Origin: JAYEJW01 sp034716535
Lineage (GTDB): Bacteria; Pseudomonadota; Gammaproteobacteria; Chromatiales; Chromatiaceae
Direction: 5' to 3'
Length of the DNA: 7,978 nt
Assembly (NCBI GenBank): GCA_034716535.1
Contig: JAYEJW010000486.1
Coordinates: 1 to 7,978 of the forward strand
In this document: positions 1 to 6,212 of the stretch, one piece after another
How the letters are laid out: every line of letters starts with the position of its first letter
Numbering within the stretch: the stretch's first letter is position 1
Program-made: the position numbers and the translations under genes
Notes under the pieces: generated by a model
What the model saw: the letters and a program-made list of their open reading frames with translations, nothing else
What the model was told of the DNA's origin: nothing
Databases searched by the model: none

Positions 1-2
1 CC

Positions 3-110
3 GCCACTATCGACAAGCTCGCCCGTAATGTTCGGCGTGTCTTCGACTATCTGCGCATGACCGGCAATTCCGTTCCGCGATCACCTCTCCCGCGCGGTGA
101 GGGGGGTTAG
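3..110 (+). CDS. C-terminal fragment of unidentified protein (5' end outside window)
   Basis: An open frame enters from the left edge, with codons starting at base 3, and runs 35 codons to a TAG at 108-110. It reads like real protein for about 25 residues (IDKLARNVRRVFDYLRMTG, amphipathic and helical). It ends in SPLPRGEGG, which is encoded by a GC-rich imperfect palindrome. That ending is a familiar result of translating a dispersed CCTCTCCCGCGCGGTGAGG-type repeat. The natural stop may therefore have been replaced by repeat insertion. I do not recognise the family. It is the only supported gene on the plus strand and converges on the minus-strand unit that ends at 294. Confidence 0.4.
   Translation, partial: ATIDKLARNVRRVFDYLRMTGNSVPRSPLPRGEGG
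84..102. repeat. Small GC-rich imperfect palindrome at the end of the left-edge gene
   Basis: Bases 84-87 (CCTC) pair with 99-102 (GAGG). A T-T mismatch and two further C-G pairs enclose the loop CGCGC. No T-run follows, so it is not a convincing intrinsic terminator for the left-edge gene. It resembles the small dispersed palindromes found between genes in many GC-rich proteobacteria. Confidence 0.35.
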
Positions 111-233
111 AACAGATTTGCCCTGCTTGTTTTGGTGCGGCCGGTAGGGGTGCGCGACGCAAAAGCGCAAACTACACCAGGGGCAGGGGCCAAGCAAATG
201 CTGAAGATCTGCCGAAAGAACGCCAGGCACAAG

Positions 234-267
234 AAAAAGGCACCCCCGCCGAAGCGGGGGTGCCTTT
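234..267 (-). terminator. Strong Rho-independent terminator of the secreted-protein unit
   Basis: Bases 236-249 pair perfectly with 254-267, giving a 14-bp GC-rich stem. Read on the minus strand the loop is the very stable TTCG tetraloop, and the stem ends in a run of T (TTTTT, the complement of 234-238). It lies 27 nt beyond the stop codon of the 294-1226 gene, in the right orientation. On the plus strand only three Ts follow the stem, so it is chiefly a minus-strand terminator, though it could also partly stop read-through from the left. Confidence 0.95.
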
Positions 268-293
268 GTGCACCGGTCAGGTCCGTGTGTCGC

Positions 294-1226
294 CTAGTTT
301 TGGGCGGCAACGGGGGCCGGGGCAGCGGCGGCCTGAGCAGGCGCAGCCGGAGCCGCCTCGGCGGCCGGCGCAGGTGCGGCCTCGGCGGGAGCGGCTTCAA
401 CCGCGGGCGCGGCCGCAGCCGGGGCGGGCTGCTCCGCCTGCGTGGCCGGAGCCATCGGAGGGACCGGCATCTCAGGCGCCTTCGCCATCAGGGCATAGGG
501 GGACGCGAAGGGGCGGGCGTAGCGGTGCGGACGCATGGTACGAGCGGCCGCGACCTTCTTCCTGCGCTCGGCCATCTCCTGCATCGCCTTGTCGCGGCGG
601 GCCTTGGACTCCTCCATGATCTTTGCGCGGTAGGCCTCCATGGCCTCGTAGCGGTCCGTCATGAAAGCCGGCACGGGCGGCTGGGGCATACCCATGGCAT
701 AAGGCGCCGGCATCTCCGGCATATGGCCGAACTCGGGCATCTCAGGCATGGCCGGAGGCTCGGGCATGCTCATGTCGTAGGGTGCAGGCATTTCCGGCAT
801 ATCCATGCCGAAGGGCGCAGGCATTTCAGGCATGGCCGGCATCTCGGGCATCTTCGGCTCGTAGGCGAAGGGGTCCTGGCCCCACGGATCGGCGGAGAAG
901 GGGTCCATGCTCATGGGATCGGTACCGAAAGGGCCCTCGCCCCAGGGGGAGGCGAAGAAAGGGTCGGCGGTCATGGGGTTGCCCCCTTGCTCCTGCATGC
1001 GCTTGATCATCTCGGCCTGTTGGGCGGCCATCTGCTCCGCCATCTGGCGCTGGGCGGCCATCATCTGCTCCATGGCCTTGGTTTGCTGCTCTACCATGGC
1101 CTTTTGCTGATCTTCGCTCGGCCCGTAAGCACCGTAAGGTCCATAGGGAGCGGCCCACCAAGCGCTGGCAGACAGGGAAACGGCTGCGAGCGCAGCGGCG
1201 GAGGCGAAAGTCGCGATCGTCTTCAT
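294..1226 (-). CDS. Secreted Met/Pro/Ala-rich protein, sulfur-globule-protein-like
   Basis: 310 aa. The ATG at 1224-1226 is chosen over an in-frame GTG nine bases upstream because AAGG lies 8 nt before it. Residues 1-22 are a clear Sec signal peptide (KT, Ala-rich core, ASA cleavage site), giving a mature start of WWAAPYGPYGAYG. Next come a Gln/Met-rich, probably coiled-coil segment (about 38-80), DPF/PWG repeats (about 86-121), MPEMPAP-type repeats (126-186), a charged helix with many Lys/Arg/Glu (190-230) and an Ala/Pro tail (250-310). There is no Cys and about 35 Met. The signal peptide followed by W and PYG repeats, then DPF/PWG blocks, recalls the structural proteins that coat periplasmic sulfur globules. 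That assignment rests on composition and layout, not a catalytic motif. Alternatives are a Met-rich periplasmic copper-binding protein or another cell-envelope structural protein. It is the second gene of its unit, 87 bp after 1314-1613, with a strong terminator behind it. Confidence 0.75.
   Translation of the reverse strand: MKTIATFASAAALAAVSLSASAWWAAPYGPYGAYGPSEDQQKAMVEQQTKAMEQMMAAQRQMAEQMAAQQAEMIKRMQEQGGNPMTADPFFASPWGEGPFGTDPMSMDPFSADPWGQDPFAYEPKMPEMPAMPEMPAPFGMDMPEMPAPYDMSMPEPPAMPEMPEFGHMPEMPAPYAMGMPQPPVPAFMTDRYEAMEAYRAKIMEESKARRDKAMQEMAERRKKVAAARTMRPHRYARPFASPYALMAKAPEMPVPPMAPATQAEQPAPAAAAPAVEAAPAEAAPAPAAEAAPAAPAQAAAAPAPVAAQN
669..851 (-). repeat. In-gene MPEMPAP-type repeat block
   Basis: Codons 126-186 of the secreted Met-rich protein encode degenerate repeats of the form MPEMPAP(F/Y)xM. 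Copies include MPEMPAPFGMDM, MPEMPAPYDMSM and MPEMPAPYAMGM, with shorter MPEPPAM/MPEMPEF variants between them. The spacing is irregular (roughly 11 to 27 residues between full copies), so this is decayed tandem duplication. Met-X-Met and Met-X2-Met patterns recur throughout. Confidence 0.8.
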
Positions 1227-1313
1227 AGTACACACCTTAGGTTATCGAGGATTGATGAAAGAATTGCTTTCGTTCAAGGGCACAGCCTATGCGCGTATCC
1301 TTGCGCCGAGGCG

Positions 1314-1613
1314 CTACCGGCGTTCGCCCGTGATGGGTTTCTGGGCAGTGACGAGGGGCGATCCGAACGGAAAGGCATAGGGGTAGCGCCAGCCGTAGTA
1401 GGTCTGGGCGGAGGGGGCGTCCGCGGCGTCCTGGTTTGCGGACGACAACCGCGGTTCCAACCCGTCTGGAACCATTTCTTGCGCACCGCCGCCCAGGGCG
1501 GGTCCCTGCCGAGCCGCTTCTTGCTGTGCGGAATGCCAGCCTTCCCACCCGCTCGCCGCACCTGCGACTGCGAGAAGCGTCGCTGCGATAGCCGTGGTAG
1601 CGACCTGGTTCAT
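1314..1613 (-). CDS. Small secreted protein with C-terminal aromatic patch, sulfur-globule-like neighbour
   Basis: 99 aa. The ATG at 1611-1613 is preceded by GAAGG at good spacing. The frame stays open another 15 codons upstream, but that stretch has no ribosome site and lies in the leader. Residues 1-22 form a signal peptide (hydrophobic core TTAIAATLLAVAGA, cleavage near ASG), giving a mature N-terminus WEGWHSAQQEAARQG. A Gln/Ala/Gly-rich middle is followed by an aromatic patch YYGWRYPYAFPFG (72-84). No known domain is visible. The mature start with Trp and the Tyr/Pro/Phe patch parallel the gene immediately downstream (294-1226), with which it shares a transcript, so the two probably act together outside the cytoplasm. 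The function is unknown; a minor sulfur-globule or envelope component is my inference. Confidence 0.7.
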   Translation of the reverse strand: MNQVATTAIAATLLAVAGAASGWEGWHSAQQEAARQGPALGGGAQEMVPDGLEPRLSSANQDAADAPSAQTYYGWRYPYAFPFGSPLVTAQKPITGERR

Positions 1614-1676
1614 CGTTGCCCTTCGTGTTGGTTGTTCGGCGTCCCTCGGCGATACCACTAGCCGATATGGGCAATT

Positions 1677-1704
1677 AGTATATAAGAAAATTCTGAATAA
1701 GCAA
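1677..1704 (-). promoter_or_regulatory. Predicted sigma70-type promoter for the two secreted-protein genes
   Basis: On the minus strand TTGCTT (1699-1704) and TATACT (1677-1682) are separated by 16 bp. They sit in a conspicuously AT-rich island (about 1660-1730) within otherwise GC-rich DNA. Transcription would start near 1670, leaving a leader of about 57 nt before the ATG at 1613. I see no clear operator repeat. Confidence 0.65.
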
Positions 1705-1790
1705 TTGGTACTAACTAATGGTTTTGATGCGCGGATAGGCGAAACCGAAATGCAGCCCTCCGCCCTGGCCGCTCGTTCGGACGCAAGCGG

Positions 1791-1810
1791 TTGCCGCGGA
1801 TCCGCCGCAA
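1791..1810. repeat. 20-bp near-perfect palindrome downstream of the sthA remnant
   Basis: The sequence TTGCCGCGGATCCGCCGCAA is its own reverse complement except for one C-C mismatch pair. It starts about 20 nt past the remnant's stop codon on the minus strand. No T-tract follows in that direction, so it is a weak candidate terminator at best. It could equally be a protein-binding palindrome. Confidence 0.35.
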
Positions 1811-1831
1811 GCTTCAGTTGGGGGAGCCCTT

Positions 1832-2101
1832 CTAGAACAGCCTGTTGAGTCCGTTCAGCGCGGCGACCCGGTAGGCCTCGGCCATCGTAGGGTAGTTGAA
1901 GGTGGTATCGGCGAAATACTGGAGGCTATTGGCGGGTCCCTGCTGGGACATCACGGCCTGTCCGATGTGGATGATCTCGGAGGCATGCTCGCCGAAACAG
2001 TGGATGTCCAGGATCTCCAGCGTCTCGCGGTGGAACAGGAGCTTGAGAATCCCCACCCTGTGGCCGGTGATCTGGGCGCGTGCGATGGTCTTTGCGCGGA
2101 A
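1832..2101 (-). pseudogene. sthA: C-terminal remnant of soluble pyridine nucleotide transhydrogenase
   Basis: The last ~89 codons read [54 protein letters not shown] and end in ALNGLNRLF before TAG. These are the signature blocks of the C-terminal dimerisation domain of SthA/UdhA, a flavoprotein of about 465 aa that moves reducing equivalents between NADPH and NAD+. The FAD- and NAD(P)H-binding parts, about 375 residues, are missing. Upstream of about 2101 the frame stays open to a TTG near 2353, but it encodes Arg/Pro-rich sequence with no resemblance to SthA, and the other two frames do not supply it either. A lon-like gene ends at 2358, so there is no room for the rest. The surviving part has no stop or frameshift, so the truncation looks recent. 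It should not encode an active enzyme; a lone dimerisation domain is conceivable but unlikely. Confidence 0.88.
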
Positions 2102-2357
2102 AGCGGCTGCGTCTGGACCCCGAGACACCATTCGGTGGGCGGGTGCGCAATCTGGTGCTGGAAGGGTTTGTCGGACCGCGGGGCAAGCGGGTCGGTAGAC
2201 TGGCCTCACCGGCCGATTCCGGAGGGGCGCGAAGCGGGATACCAGCGCCCGAAAGCTGCGCCGCAACCCTACAGAATGGACTACCCGTCGGGGCGGTTCG
2301 GTGGCAAGCGCGGAGCGCGCCAAGTCAATCGCCCGTCCATGGACGCCCGACAACGGT
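2102..2357. other. Unassigned DNA between the sthA remnant and the lon-like gene
   Basis: This 256-bp GC-rich stretch has open frames on both strands, but none has recognisable family blocks, a ribosome site or a convincing start. It contains a perfect 12-bp palindrome (CGTCCATGGACG, 2334-2345) just beyond the lon-like stop codon. It probably holds the deletion scar that removed the front of sthA, with the 3' flank of the lon-like gene. I see no insertion-sequence ends or terminator with a T-tract. Confidence 0.5.
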
Positions 2358-4778
2358 CTATTCGTCTCCGTGGATCTGGGCGCTGAGCTGCTGGCGTATG
2401 ACGAAGAATTCCGCCAGCCGCTTCTGGATCTGGCCGTTGACGCTCTCCGCGGGGTAGTTTCCTGAATTGTCCGGGACCCCGGCGGGCTGTCCGGTCAGGA
2501 GTTCCATGGCCTGGTCCACATGGTGGACGGCGTAGACGTGGAACTCGCCCGCTTCAGTCGCCGCGATCACCTCGGGGCGCAGCATCAGGTGCTTGCGGTT
2601 GGTATCCGGGATGATGACCCCCTCGGTCCCGGTCAGGCCGCGGGCGGCGCAGATGTCGAAGAACCCTTCGATCTTCTCGTTGACTCCGCCGATCGCCTGG
2701 ACCTCCCCGTGCTGGTTCACGGATCCCGTGACGGCCAGCGACTGCCTTAGTGGGATGTCGCCGACGGCCGAAAGCAGGGCGCACAGCTCCGCCACCGAGG
2801 CACTGTCTCCCTCCACGAGGCCGTAGGTCTGCTCGAACACCAGGCTGGCGGCGAGACACAGGGGCTGGAACCTCGCGTAGCGCCGGCCCAGGTACGCGGA
2901 GAGGATGAAAACCCCTTTGGCGTGGATGGGGCCGCCTTGTTCCACTTCGCGCTGGATGTCCACGACCTCACCGGTTCCCAGGCGTGCGGTGGCGCTGATG
3001 CGCGTCGGAGTGCCGAAGGCGTAGTCGCCGAGCTGGATCACCGACAGGCCATTGATCTGCCCCAACTGCGCACCTTTGGTGTCGATGAGGATGGTCCCGC
3101 GGAGAATCTCCTGCTGGAGGCGCTCTCGCAGTTGATCCAGGCGATGCCTTTGTGCACCAATGGCCCCTGTGACGTGGTCGCGTCGAATCGTTTCTTCCAG
3201 TGCCTTACGGGCCCGGTCGTCGGCTTCCCGCAGGAGGTCTGACAGGCTGCCGAGGTGGAGGGACACCCGCTCTCCGTCGGCGGCGCGGCGCGCCGCCTGC
3301 TCGATGACCAACTCCACCGCATCCCGGGTCAACGGCAGAAGCTTCTTGTTCTCCTGTACGGTGGCCACCAGGCGGGCGTAAAGGGCGTCATTGGCCGGCA
3401 GGCGCGGCATGTCCTCCGCGAAGTCTGCGGCGACCTTGAACAGCTGGCCAAAGTCCGGGTCGTAGGCCTTGAGCAGGTAGTAGAGCAGCCGTTCACCCAC
3501 CAGCACGACCTTGACGTCCGTGGGGATGGCCTGGGGCTCCAGGGATGTGGTGCTGGCCAGGCTCAGCAGCCGCTCCAGAGATTCGATGCGGATCTCGCGC
3601 GAGCGCAGGACCCGCTTAAGGGCGTCCCAGGCGAACGGGTTGGCCAGCAGGCGCAAGGCATCGAGAATTAGGAAGCCACCGTTCGCGCGGTGCAGGGCGC
3701 CCGACTTGATGAGCGTGAAGTCGGTCATCAGCGTACCCATGCGCGCGATGTGCTCGATGCGGCCGATCAGATTGAGATAGCTCGGGTTGTCCTCGTGAAC
3801 AACCGGGGCGCCGTCCAAATCTGCGTTGTCCACCAGCAGGTTGACGCGGTAGCGAGTGAACTGGGGGTCGTCCGGGGTCGGCGCCTTGCCTTCTTCACCG
3901 TCGCCGTGCCGGAAGACCTCGCCGTTGTCTACGACGTCGCGTTTGACCGCCGCAAGGTAGTCCAGCACCGCCGGCAGGTCGGCATAGTTGGCCTCCAGCT
4001 CGGCGATGAGCGCGGTGACCGTTGCCTCGGTAACCTCCCGATTCAGCTCTTTGAAGCGGCGGCGCATCTCCTTCTGCCACAGGGGCACCTGGCTCAGGGT
4101 TTTCTGTAGGTCCTCCTGTAACTCCCCGATAAGTCCTCCGATGCGTTCCTTCTCGTCCTCGGGGAGCTTGCCGAACTCCTCAGAGTTCAGGATGTGTCCG
4201 TCTTTGACAGGCGCCAGCGTGTACCCGTGTGGAGTATGGATCAGCGCGATTCCGCGTTCCTTCGCCTTCTGGCCGATGGCGCTCGCCGCGGCGTCTTCCC
4301 GTTCCTTGAATTCCTGCTGGATCGCCTCGGCCCGGCGGTTGTAGTCCTCGCTTTGGTAGGCCGCCGGGACGGCGTTGAGCAGGTCCTCCACCAGCTGCTT
4401 CATGTCGTCGCGCAGGTGGCGGCCCCGGCCGGGAGGCAGGCGCAGGGCCGAAGGGCGGTGGGGGTTGTCGAAGTCGGCCACGTAGCACCAGTCGTTCGGC
4501 GCCGGATCATCGTGGCGGCGCTGTTCCAGCATGTGCTCGATCAGGGCGTGTTTTCCGAGTCCGGTGGAGCCCATGACGTAGACGTTGTAGCCATCCTGGC
4601 GGATGCCGACGCCGAAATCGACGGCCTCCACGGCCCGCTCTTGCCCGATGCTGGCGCTCATGGGCTCGAGCTGTTTGGTGGTTGTGAAATCGACCTCGGA
4701 GAGATCACAGGCGTGGTAGAGGTCGCTCGCGGGGAGCGGCGTGAGGGGAGTCATCGCGGCTTGTGCCTTATCGTCCAT
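2358..4778 (-). CDS. Lon-family ATP-dependent serine protease (AAA_32 / LonB-like)
   Basis: 806 aa, cytosolic; expected to unfold and degrade damaged or regulatory proteins using ATP. The N-terminal AAA part has a Walker A-like GSTGLGK (70-76), followed by His rather than Ser/Thr. A long charged helical insertion spans about 125-290. The AAA core resumes with GGFLILDAL (367-375, Walker B position) and [15 protein letters not shown] (422-436). The Lon protease domain covers about 570-765. Its catalytic Ser is S659 in GDSAS and the Lys is K702 in [11 protein letters not shown], matching the Ser-Lys dyad of Lon. The layout fits the ~800-aa bacterial Lon homologues of PF13654 plus PF05362, longer than E. 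coli YcbZ and lacking the classical LonA N domain. The ATG at 4776-4778 has a poor ribosome site. Met9 (about 4752-4754), with AAGG farther upstream, is an alternative start. The 117 bp upstream show no clear heat-shock promoter. Confidence 0.95.
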   Translation of the reverse strand: MDDKAQAAMTPLTPLPASDLYHACDLSEVDFTTTKQLEPMSASIGQERAVEAVDFGVGIRQDGYNVYVMGSTGLGKHALIEHMLEQRRHDDPAPNDWCYVADFDNPHRPSALRLPPGRGRHLRDDMKQLVEDLLNAVPAAYQSEDYNRRAEAIQQEFKEREDAAASAIGQKAKERGIALIHTPHGYTLAPVKDGHILNSEEFGKLPEDEKERIGGLIGELQEDLQKTLSQVPLWQKEMRRRFKELNREVTEATVTALIAELEANYADLPAVLDYLAAVKRDVVDNGEVFRHGDGEEGKAPTPDDPQFTRYRVNLLVDNADLDGAPVVHEDNPSYLNLIGRIEHIARMGTLMTDFTLIKSGALHRANGGFLILDALRLLANPFAWDALKRVLRSREIRIESLERLLSLASTTSLEPQAIPTDVKVVLVGERLLYYLLKAYDPDFGQLFKVAADFAEDMPRLPANDALYARLVATVQENKKLLPLTRDAVELVIEQAARRAADGERVSLHLGSLSDLLREADDRARKALEETIRRDHVTGAIGAQRHRLDQLRERLQQEILRGTILIDTKGAQLGQINGLSVIQLGDYAFGTPTRISATARLGTGEVVDIQREVEQGGPIHAKGVFILSAYLGRRYARFQPLCLAASLVFEQTYGLVEGDSASVAELCALLSAVGDIPLRQSLAVTGSVNQHGEVQAIGGVNEKIEGFFDICAARGLTGTEGVIIPDTNRKHLMLRPEVIAATEAGEFHVYAVHHVDQAMELLTGQPAGVPDNSGNYPAESVNGQIQKRLAEFFVIRQQLSAQIHGDE

Positions 4779-4849
4779 TTCTCGAATGCCATCACCGGTT
4801 GCGCGCGCGAAAATGTAGCAACTTGGGAACGGCGATTTCGCGCTGCGCC

Positions 4850-4881
4850 CCGAAGAATTGCCCGGCCGGCAATCTCTTCGG
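4850..4881 (-). terminator. Hairpin after the host-attachment family gene; possible weak terminator
   Basis: On the minus strand CCGAAGAGATTGCC pairs with GGCAATTCTTCGG: 13 base pairs with one bulged G and a small GC loop. It starts 14 nt beyond the stop codon at 4896, where a terminator is expected. No T-run follows, so it may instead stabilise the 3' end, or act as a leader element upstream of the lon-like gene, whose start lies 71 nt further on. Confidence 0.45.
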
Positions 4882-4895
4882 GTCCACGTTGGCGT

Positions 4896-5330
4896 TCAGA
4901 GAAAATCAGGGAGATGCTTGCGTATAAATGCGCTGTCTCGCGTGGCGAGGTTCTTATCCAGCTCCCCTTCGACCATCTGTTTGAGCGCTGAGGATTGATG
5001 CTTGCGCAGCAGGCCGAGAAAGGTGGGGGCAGCCACCACATAGAGCTTCTGGAACTCCCCGCCTGTGCGGGCGGACTCCAGCTCGCTGCACACCTGCAGG
5101 GCGAAGCGTTCCGCGCCGTCCTGTTTGTGCGCAGATTCGGTGCCGAATCCGTGCGCCGCCCCCGTACCCGGATTGCGGTCGCGTCCGTTCTTGTCCGTCA
5201 CCAAGTCTCCTTCGTGAAGCCGGGCCTCAGGGTAGGTCAGATCCCGGACCTCGATCAACGGACTCGCGGCCTTCTCCGCAGCGAAGAACCTTGCACGACT
5301 GTTATCGGCGACTAGGACCCAAGTTGTCAT
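4896..5330 (-). CDS. Host attachment protein family (PF10116)
   Basis: 144 aa. The ATG at 5328-5330 is chosen because AAGGA sits 7 nt upstream; the frame continues upstream for 12 more codons without support. The protein opens with TTWVLVADNSRARFF (2-16). It has the polar segment typical of the family (about 40-70, GDLVTDKNGRDRNPGTG then HGFG and HKQ) and a C-terminal LYVVAAPTFLGLLRK (96-110) with EGELDKNLATRD (121-132). This is the pattern of PF10116, named from an Agrobacterium protein implicated in attachment to plant cells and related to the eRF1 domain 1-like (baeRF) fold. There is no signal peptide, so a cytosolic role is more likely than adhesion. Most members occur in free-living bacteria and their biochemical function is unknown. 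It appears to be a single gene flanked by hairpins. Family membership is sure; function is not. Confidence 0.9.
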   Translation of the reverse strand: MTTWVLVADNSRARFFAAEKAASPLIEVRDLTYPEARLHEGDLVTDKNGRDRNPGTGAAHGFGTESAHKQDGAERFALQVCSELESARTGGEFQKLYVVAAPTFLGLLRKHQSSALKQMVEGELDKNLATRDSAFIRKHLPDFL

Positions 5331-5353
5331 CGCGTTTTCCTTCTTCGGTTTCT

Positions 5354-5373
5354 CCACCTTTAACAATAGGTGG
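5354..5373 (-). promoter_or_regulatory. Leader hairpin upstream of the host-attachment family gene
   Basis: On the minus strand CCACCT and AGGTGG form a perfect 6-bp stem around an 8-nt AT-rich loop (ATTGTTAA). It sits 24-43 nt before the start codon, just upstream of the ribosome site. It is too short to be a known riboswitch. It could influence mRNA stability or bind a regulator as DNA. Confidence 0.35.
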
Positions 5374-5392
5374 ATTCGAGGCGGTTTGCCTT

Positions 5393-5419
5393 GAGCGTCA
5401 TCGGCTAAAGCCGACGCTC
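5393..5419. repeat. REP-like palindromic element
   Basis: GAGCG (5393-5397) pairs with CGCTC (5415-5419), and TCGGC (5401-5405) with GCCGA (5410-5414... shifted by the loop TAAA), with TCA as an asymmetric bulge. On the minus strand the core reads GGAGCGTCGGCTTTAGCCGA. This kind of bulged GC-rich palindrome with a TTTA loop is typical of repetitive extragenic palindromes in gammaproteobacteria. It lies in the gap between the hvf operon and the host-attachment gene. No RAYT transposase is visible in the window, so mobility cannot be judged. Confidence 0.55.
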
Positions 5420-5490
5420 CGACCCGTCAAGGCTCCGGTTGGAGTGTAACAGGACCCGAATCGGCCGGCGAAGGGAAGGGCAGAGGGCGG

Positions 5491-5512
5491 CCCCCGGGGG
5501 ATGACCCGGGGG
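5491..5512 (-). terminator. Possible terminator hairpin behind hvfX
   Basis: A perfect 8-bp GC stem (CCCCCGGG with CCCGGGGG) surrounds a 6-nt loop, 22 nt past the hvfX stop codon. No U-tract follows on the minus strand; the DNA is C/T-rich instead. It is the best candidate for the 3' end of the hvf transcript, but it could equally be an exonuclease-blocking hairpin with Rho-dependent termination further on. Confidence 0.4.
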
Positions 5513-5533
5513 GGCACGCTTTGGTGGGGCGAC

Positions 5534-6133
5534 TCAATCTTTGTCGCGGAAGCGGCGGGCGATCCAATAGTCGGCGCTCGCGTAGCGGCCGGAGCCGATG
5601 AAAAAGAGTACGAGGAGCATGATGAAATAGGTGGCGGCCCACTCGATGCCGTTGTTGGAGATCACGAAGCTCCCACTGCCCGTGAGCCAATCGTAGTTGC
5701 CGTGTTCTTCCAGGATGGAGCGCGCCCGATCCAGCCGCTCCATGGCGAGGTCGATGTCGGCGGGCGGAAACGGAGACACTCTGTCGGCGACGGCTTGCCA
5801 GCCGTTCTGCCAATGGACGCTCACCGCGGCAACGACCATGGTCACCATCAGGGGGACGGATATCCAGCGTACGGCGAAGCCCGCCACCAGAAAGACCGCA
5901 CCCAATACTTCGGTGCCCGTGGCCAGGCCGGCCATCAGGTGCGGTACCGGCAATCCGAGCCCCCAGTCCGGGTTGCCGAACCAGGCGGCGGTGTCTTCGA
6001 AGTGGGAGAGCTTGTTGGTCCCGGCCATCCAGAACACGGGCGCCAGATAGAGGCGTAGCGCCAGCGGACCCAGGAAGTCGATGGTGCGAAAGGCATCGAG
6101 GATGTCCTGTAGTTTGTTGAGTAGCCGAATCAT
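5534..6133 (-). CDS. hvfX: DoxX-like membrane protein, HvfX-type copper-RiPP maturation protein
   Basis: 199 aa, inner-membrane protein of the DoxX superfamily. Hydrophobic helices are visible at about 20-38 (LGPLALRLYLAPVFWMAG), 65-85, 88-106 and 165-181. Helix 1 carries the DoxX-type RLYLAPVFWMAGTNKL pattern. A hydrophilic loop of about 55 residues (about 108-162), including HWQNGWQAV and a charged helix ERLDRARSILEEHG, sits between helices 3 and 4 and makes the protein longer than a minimal DoxX. The ATG at 6131-6133 has an excellent GGAGG 5 nt upstream. It is the last gene of the hvf cluster, 79 bp after hvfC. DoxX-like proteins repeatedly occur beside DUF692/DUF2063 pairs and are annotated as HvfX in copper-RiPP loci. 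A redox or export/anchoring role is inferred, not demonstrated. DoxX family membership is firm; the hvfX label rests on context. Confidence 0.88.
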   Translation of the reverse strand: MIRLLNKLQDILDAFRTIDFLGPLALRLYLAPVFWMAGTNKLSHFEDTAAWFGNPDWGLGLPVPHLMAGLATGTEVLGAVFLVAGFAVRWISVPLMVTMVVAAVSVHWQNGWQAVADRVSPFPPADIDLAMERLDRARSILEEHGNYDWLTGSGSFVISNNGIEWAATYFIMLLVLFFIGSGRYASADYWIARRFRDKD

Positions 6134-6178
6134 GCCGTCCTCCGAAACGAGTTTGTCGTGAAGATGAGCGGATAGTGT

Positions 6179-6195
6179 GCGCGCCTGGGGCGCGC
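6179..6195 (-). promoter_or_regulatory. Hairpin in the hvfC-hvfX gap
   Basis: On the minus strand GCGCGCC and GGCGCGC form a perfect 7-bp stem with a CCA loop, 17 nt after the hvfC stop codon. No T-run follows and hvfX has its own strong ribosome site 40-odd nt later. It is more likely an mRNA-processing or partial attenuation element, setting a different hvfX level, than a full terminator. Confidence 0.4.
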
Positions 6196-6212
6196 GGCGG
6201 ACGCCGGCGCCT

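Noticed and set aside
1257..1271. Inverted repeat GAAAG-N5-CTTTC before the Met-rich secreted protein gene as an operator
   Set aside because: It is only 5 bp per arm, and no well-spaced promoter accompanies it in the 87-bp gap. Chance occurrence is likely.
132..1661. 509-codon plus-strand open frame across the two secreted-protein genes
   Set aside because: Its product is Arg/Gly/His/Leu low complexity with no domain, and it runs antisense to two genes that have signal peptides, ribosome sites, a promoter and a terminator. It is a by-product of GC-rich repeats.
1832..2353. 173-codon minus-strand frame as a genuine full gene
   Set aside because: Only its last ~89 codons resemble anything (SthA). 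The first part is Arg/Pro-rich without homology, begins with TTG and has no ribosome site, so a truncated pseudogene is the better reading.
4194..4991. 265-codon plus-strand frame opposite the lon-like gene
   Set aside because: It is antisense to strongly conserved AAA sequence and has no recognisable domain. It is a shadow of the GC-rich codon pattern.
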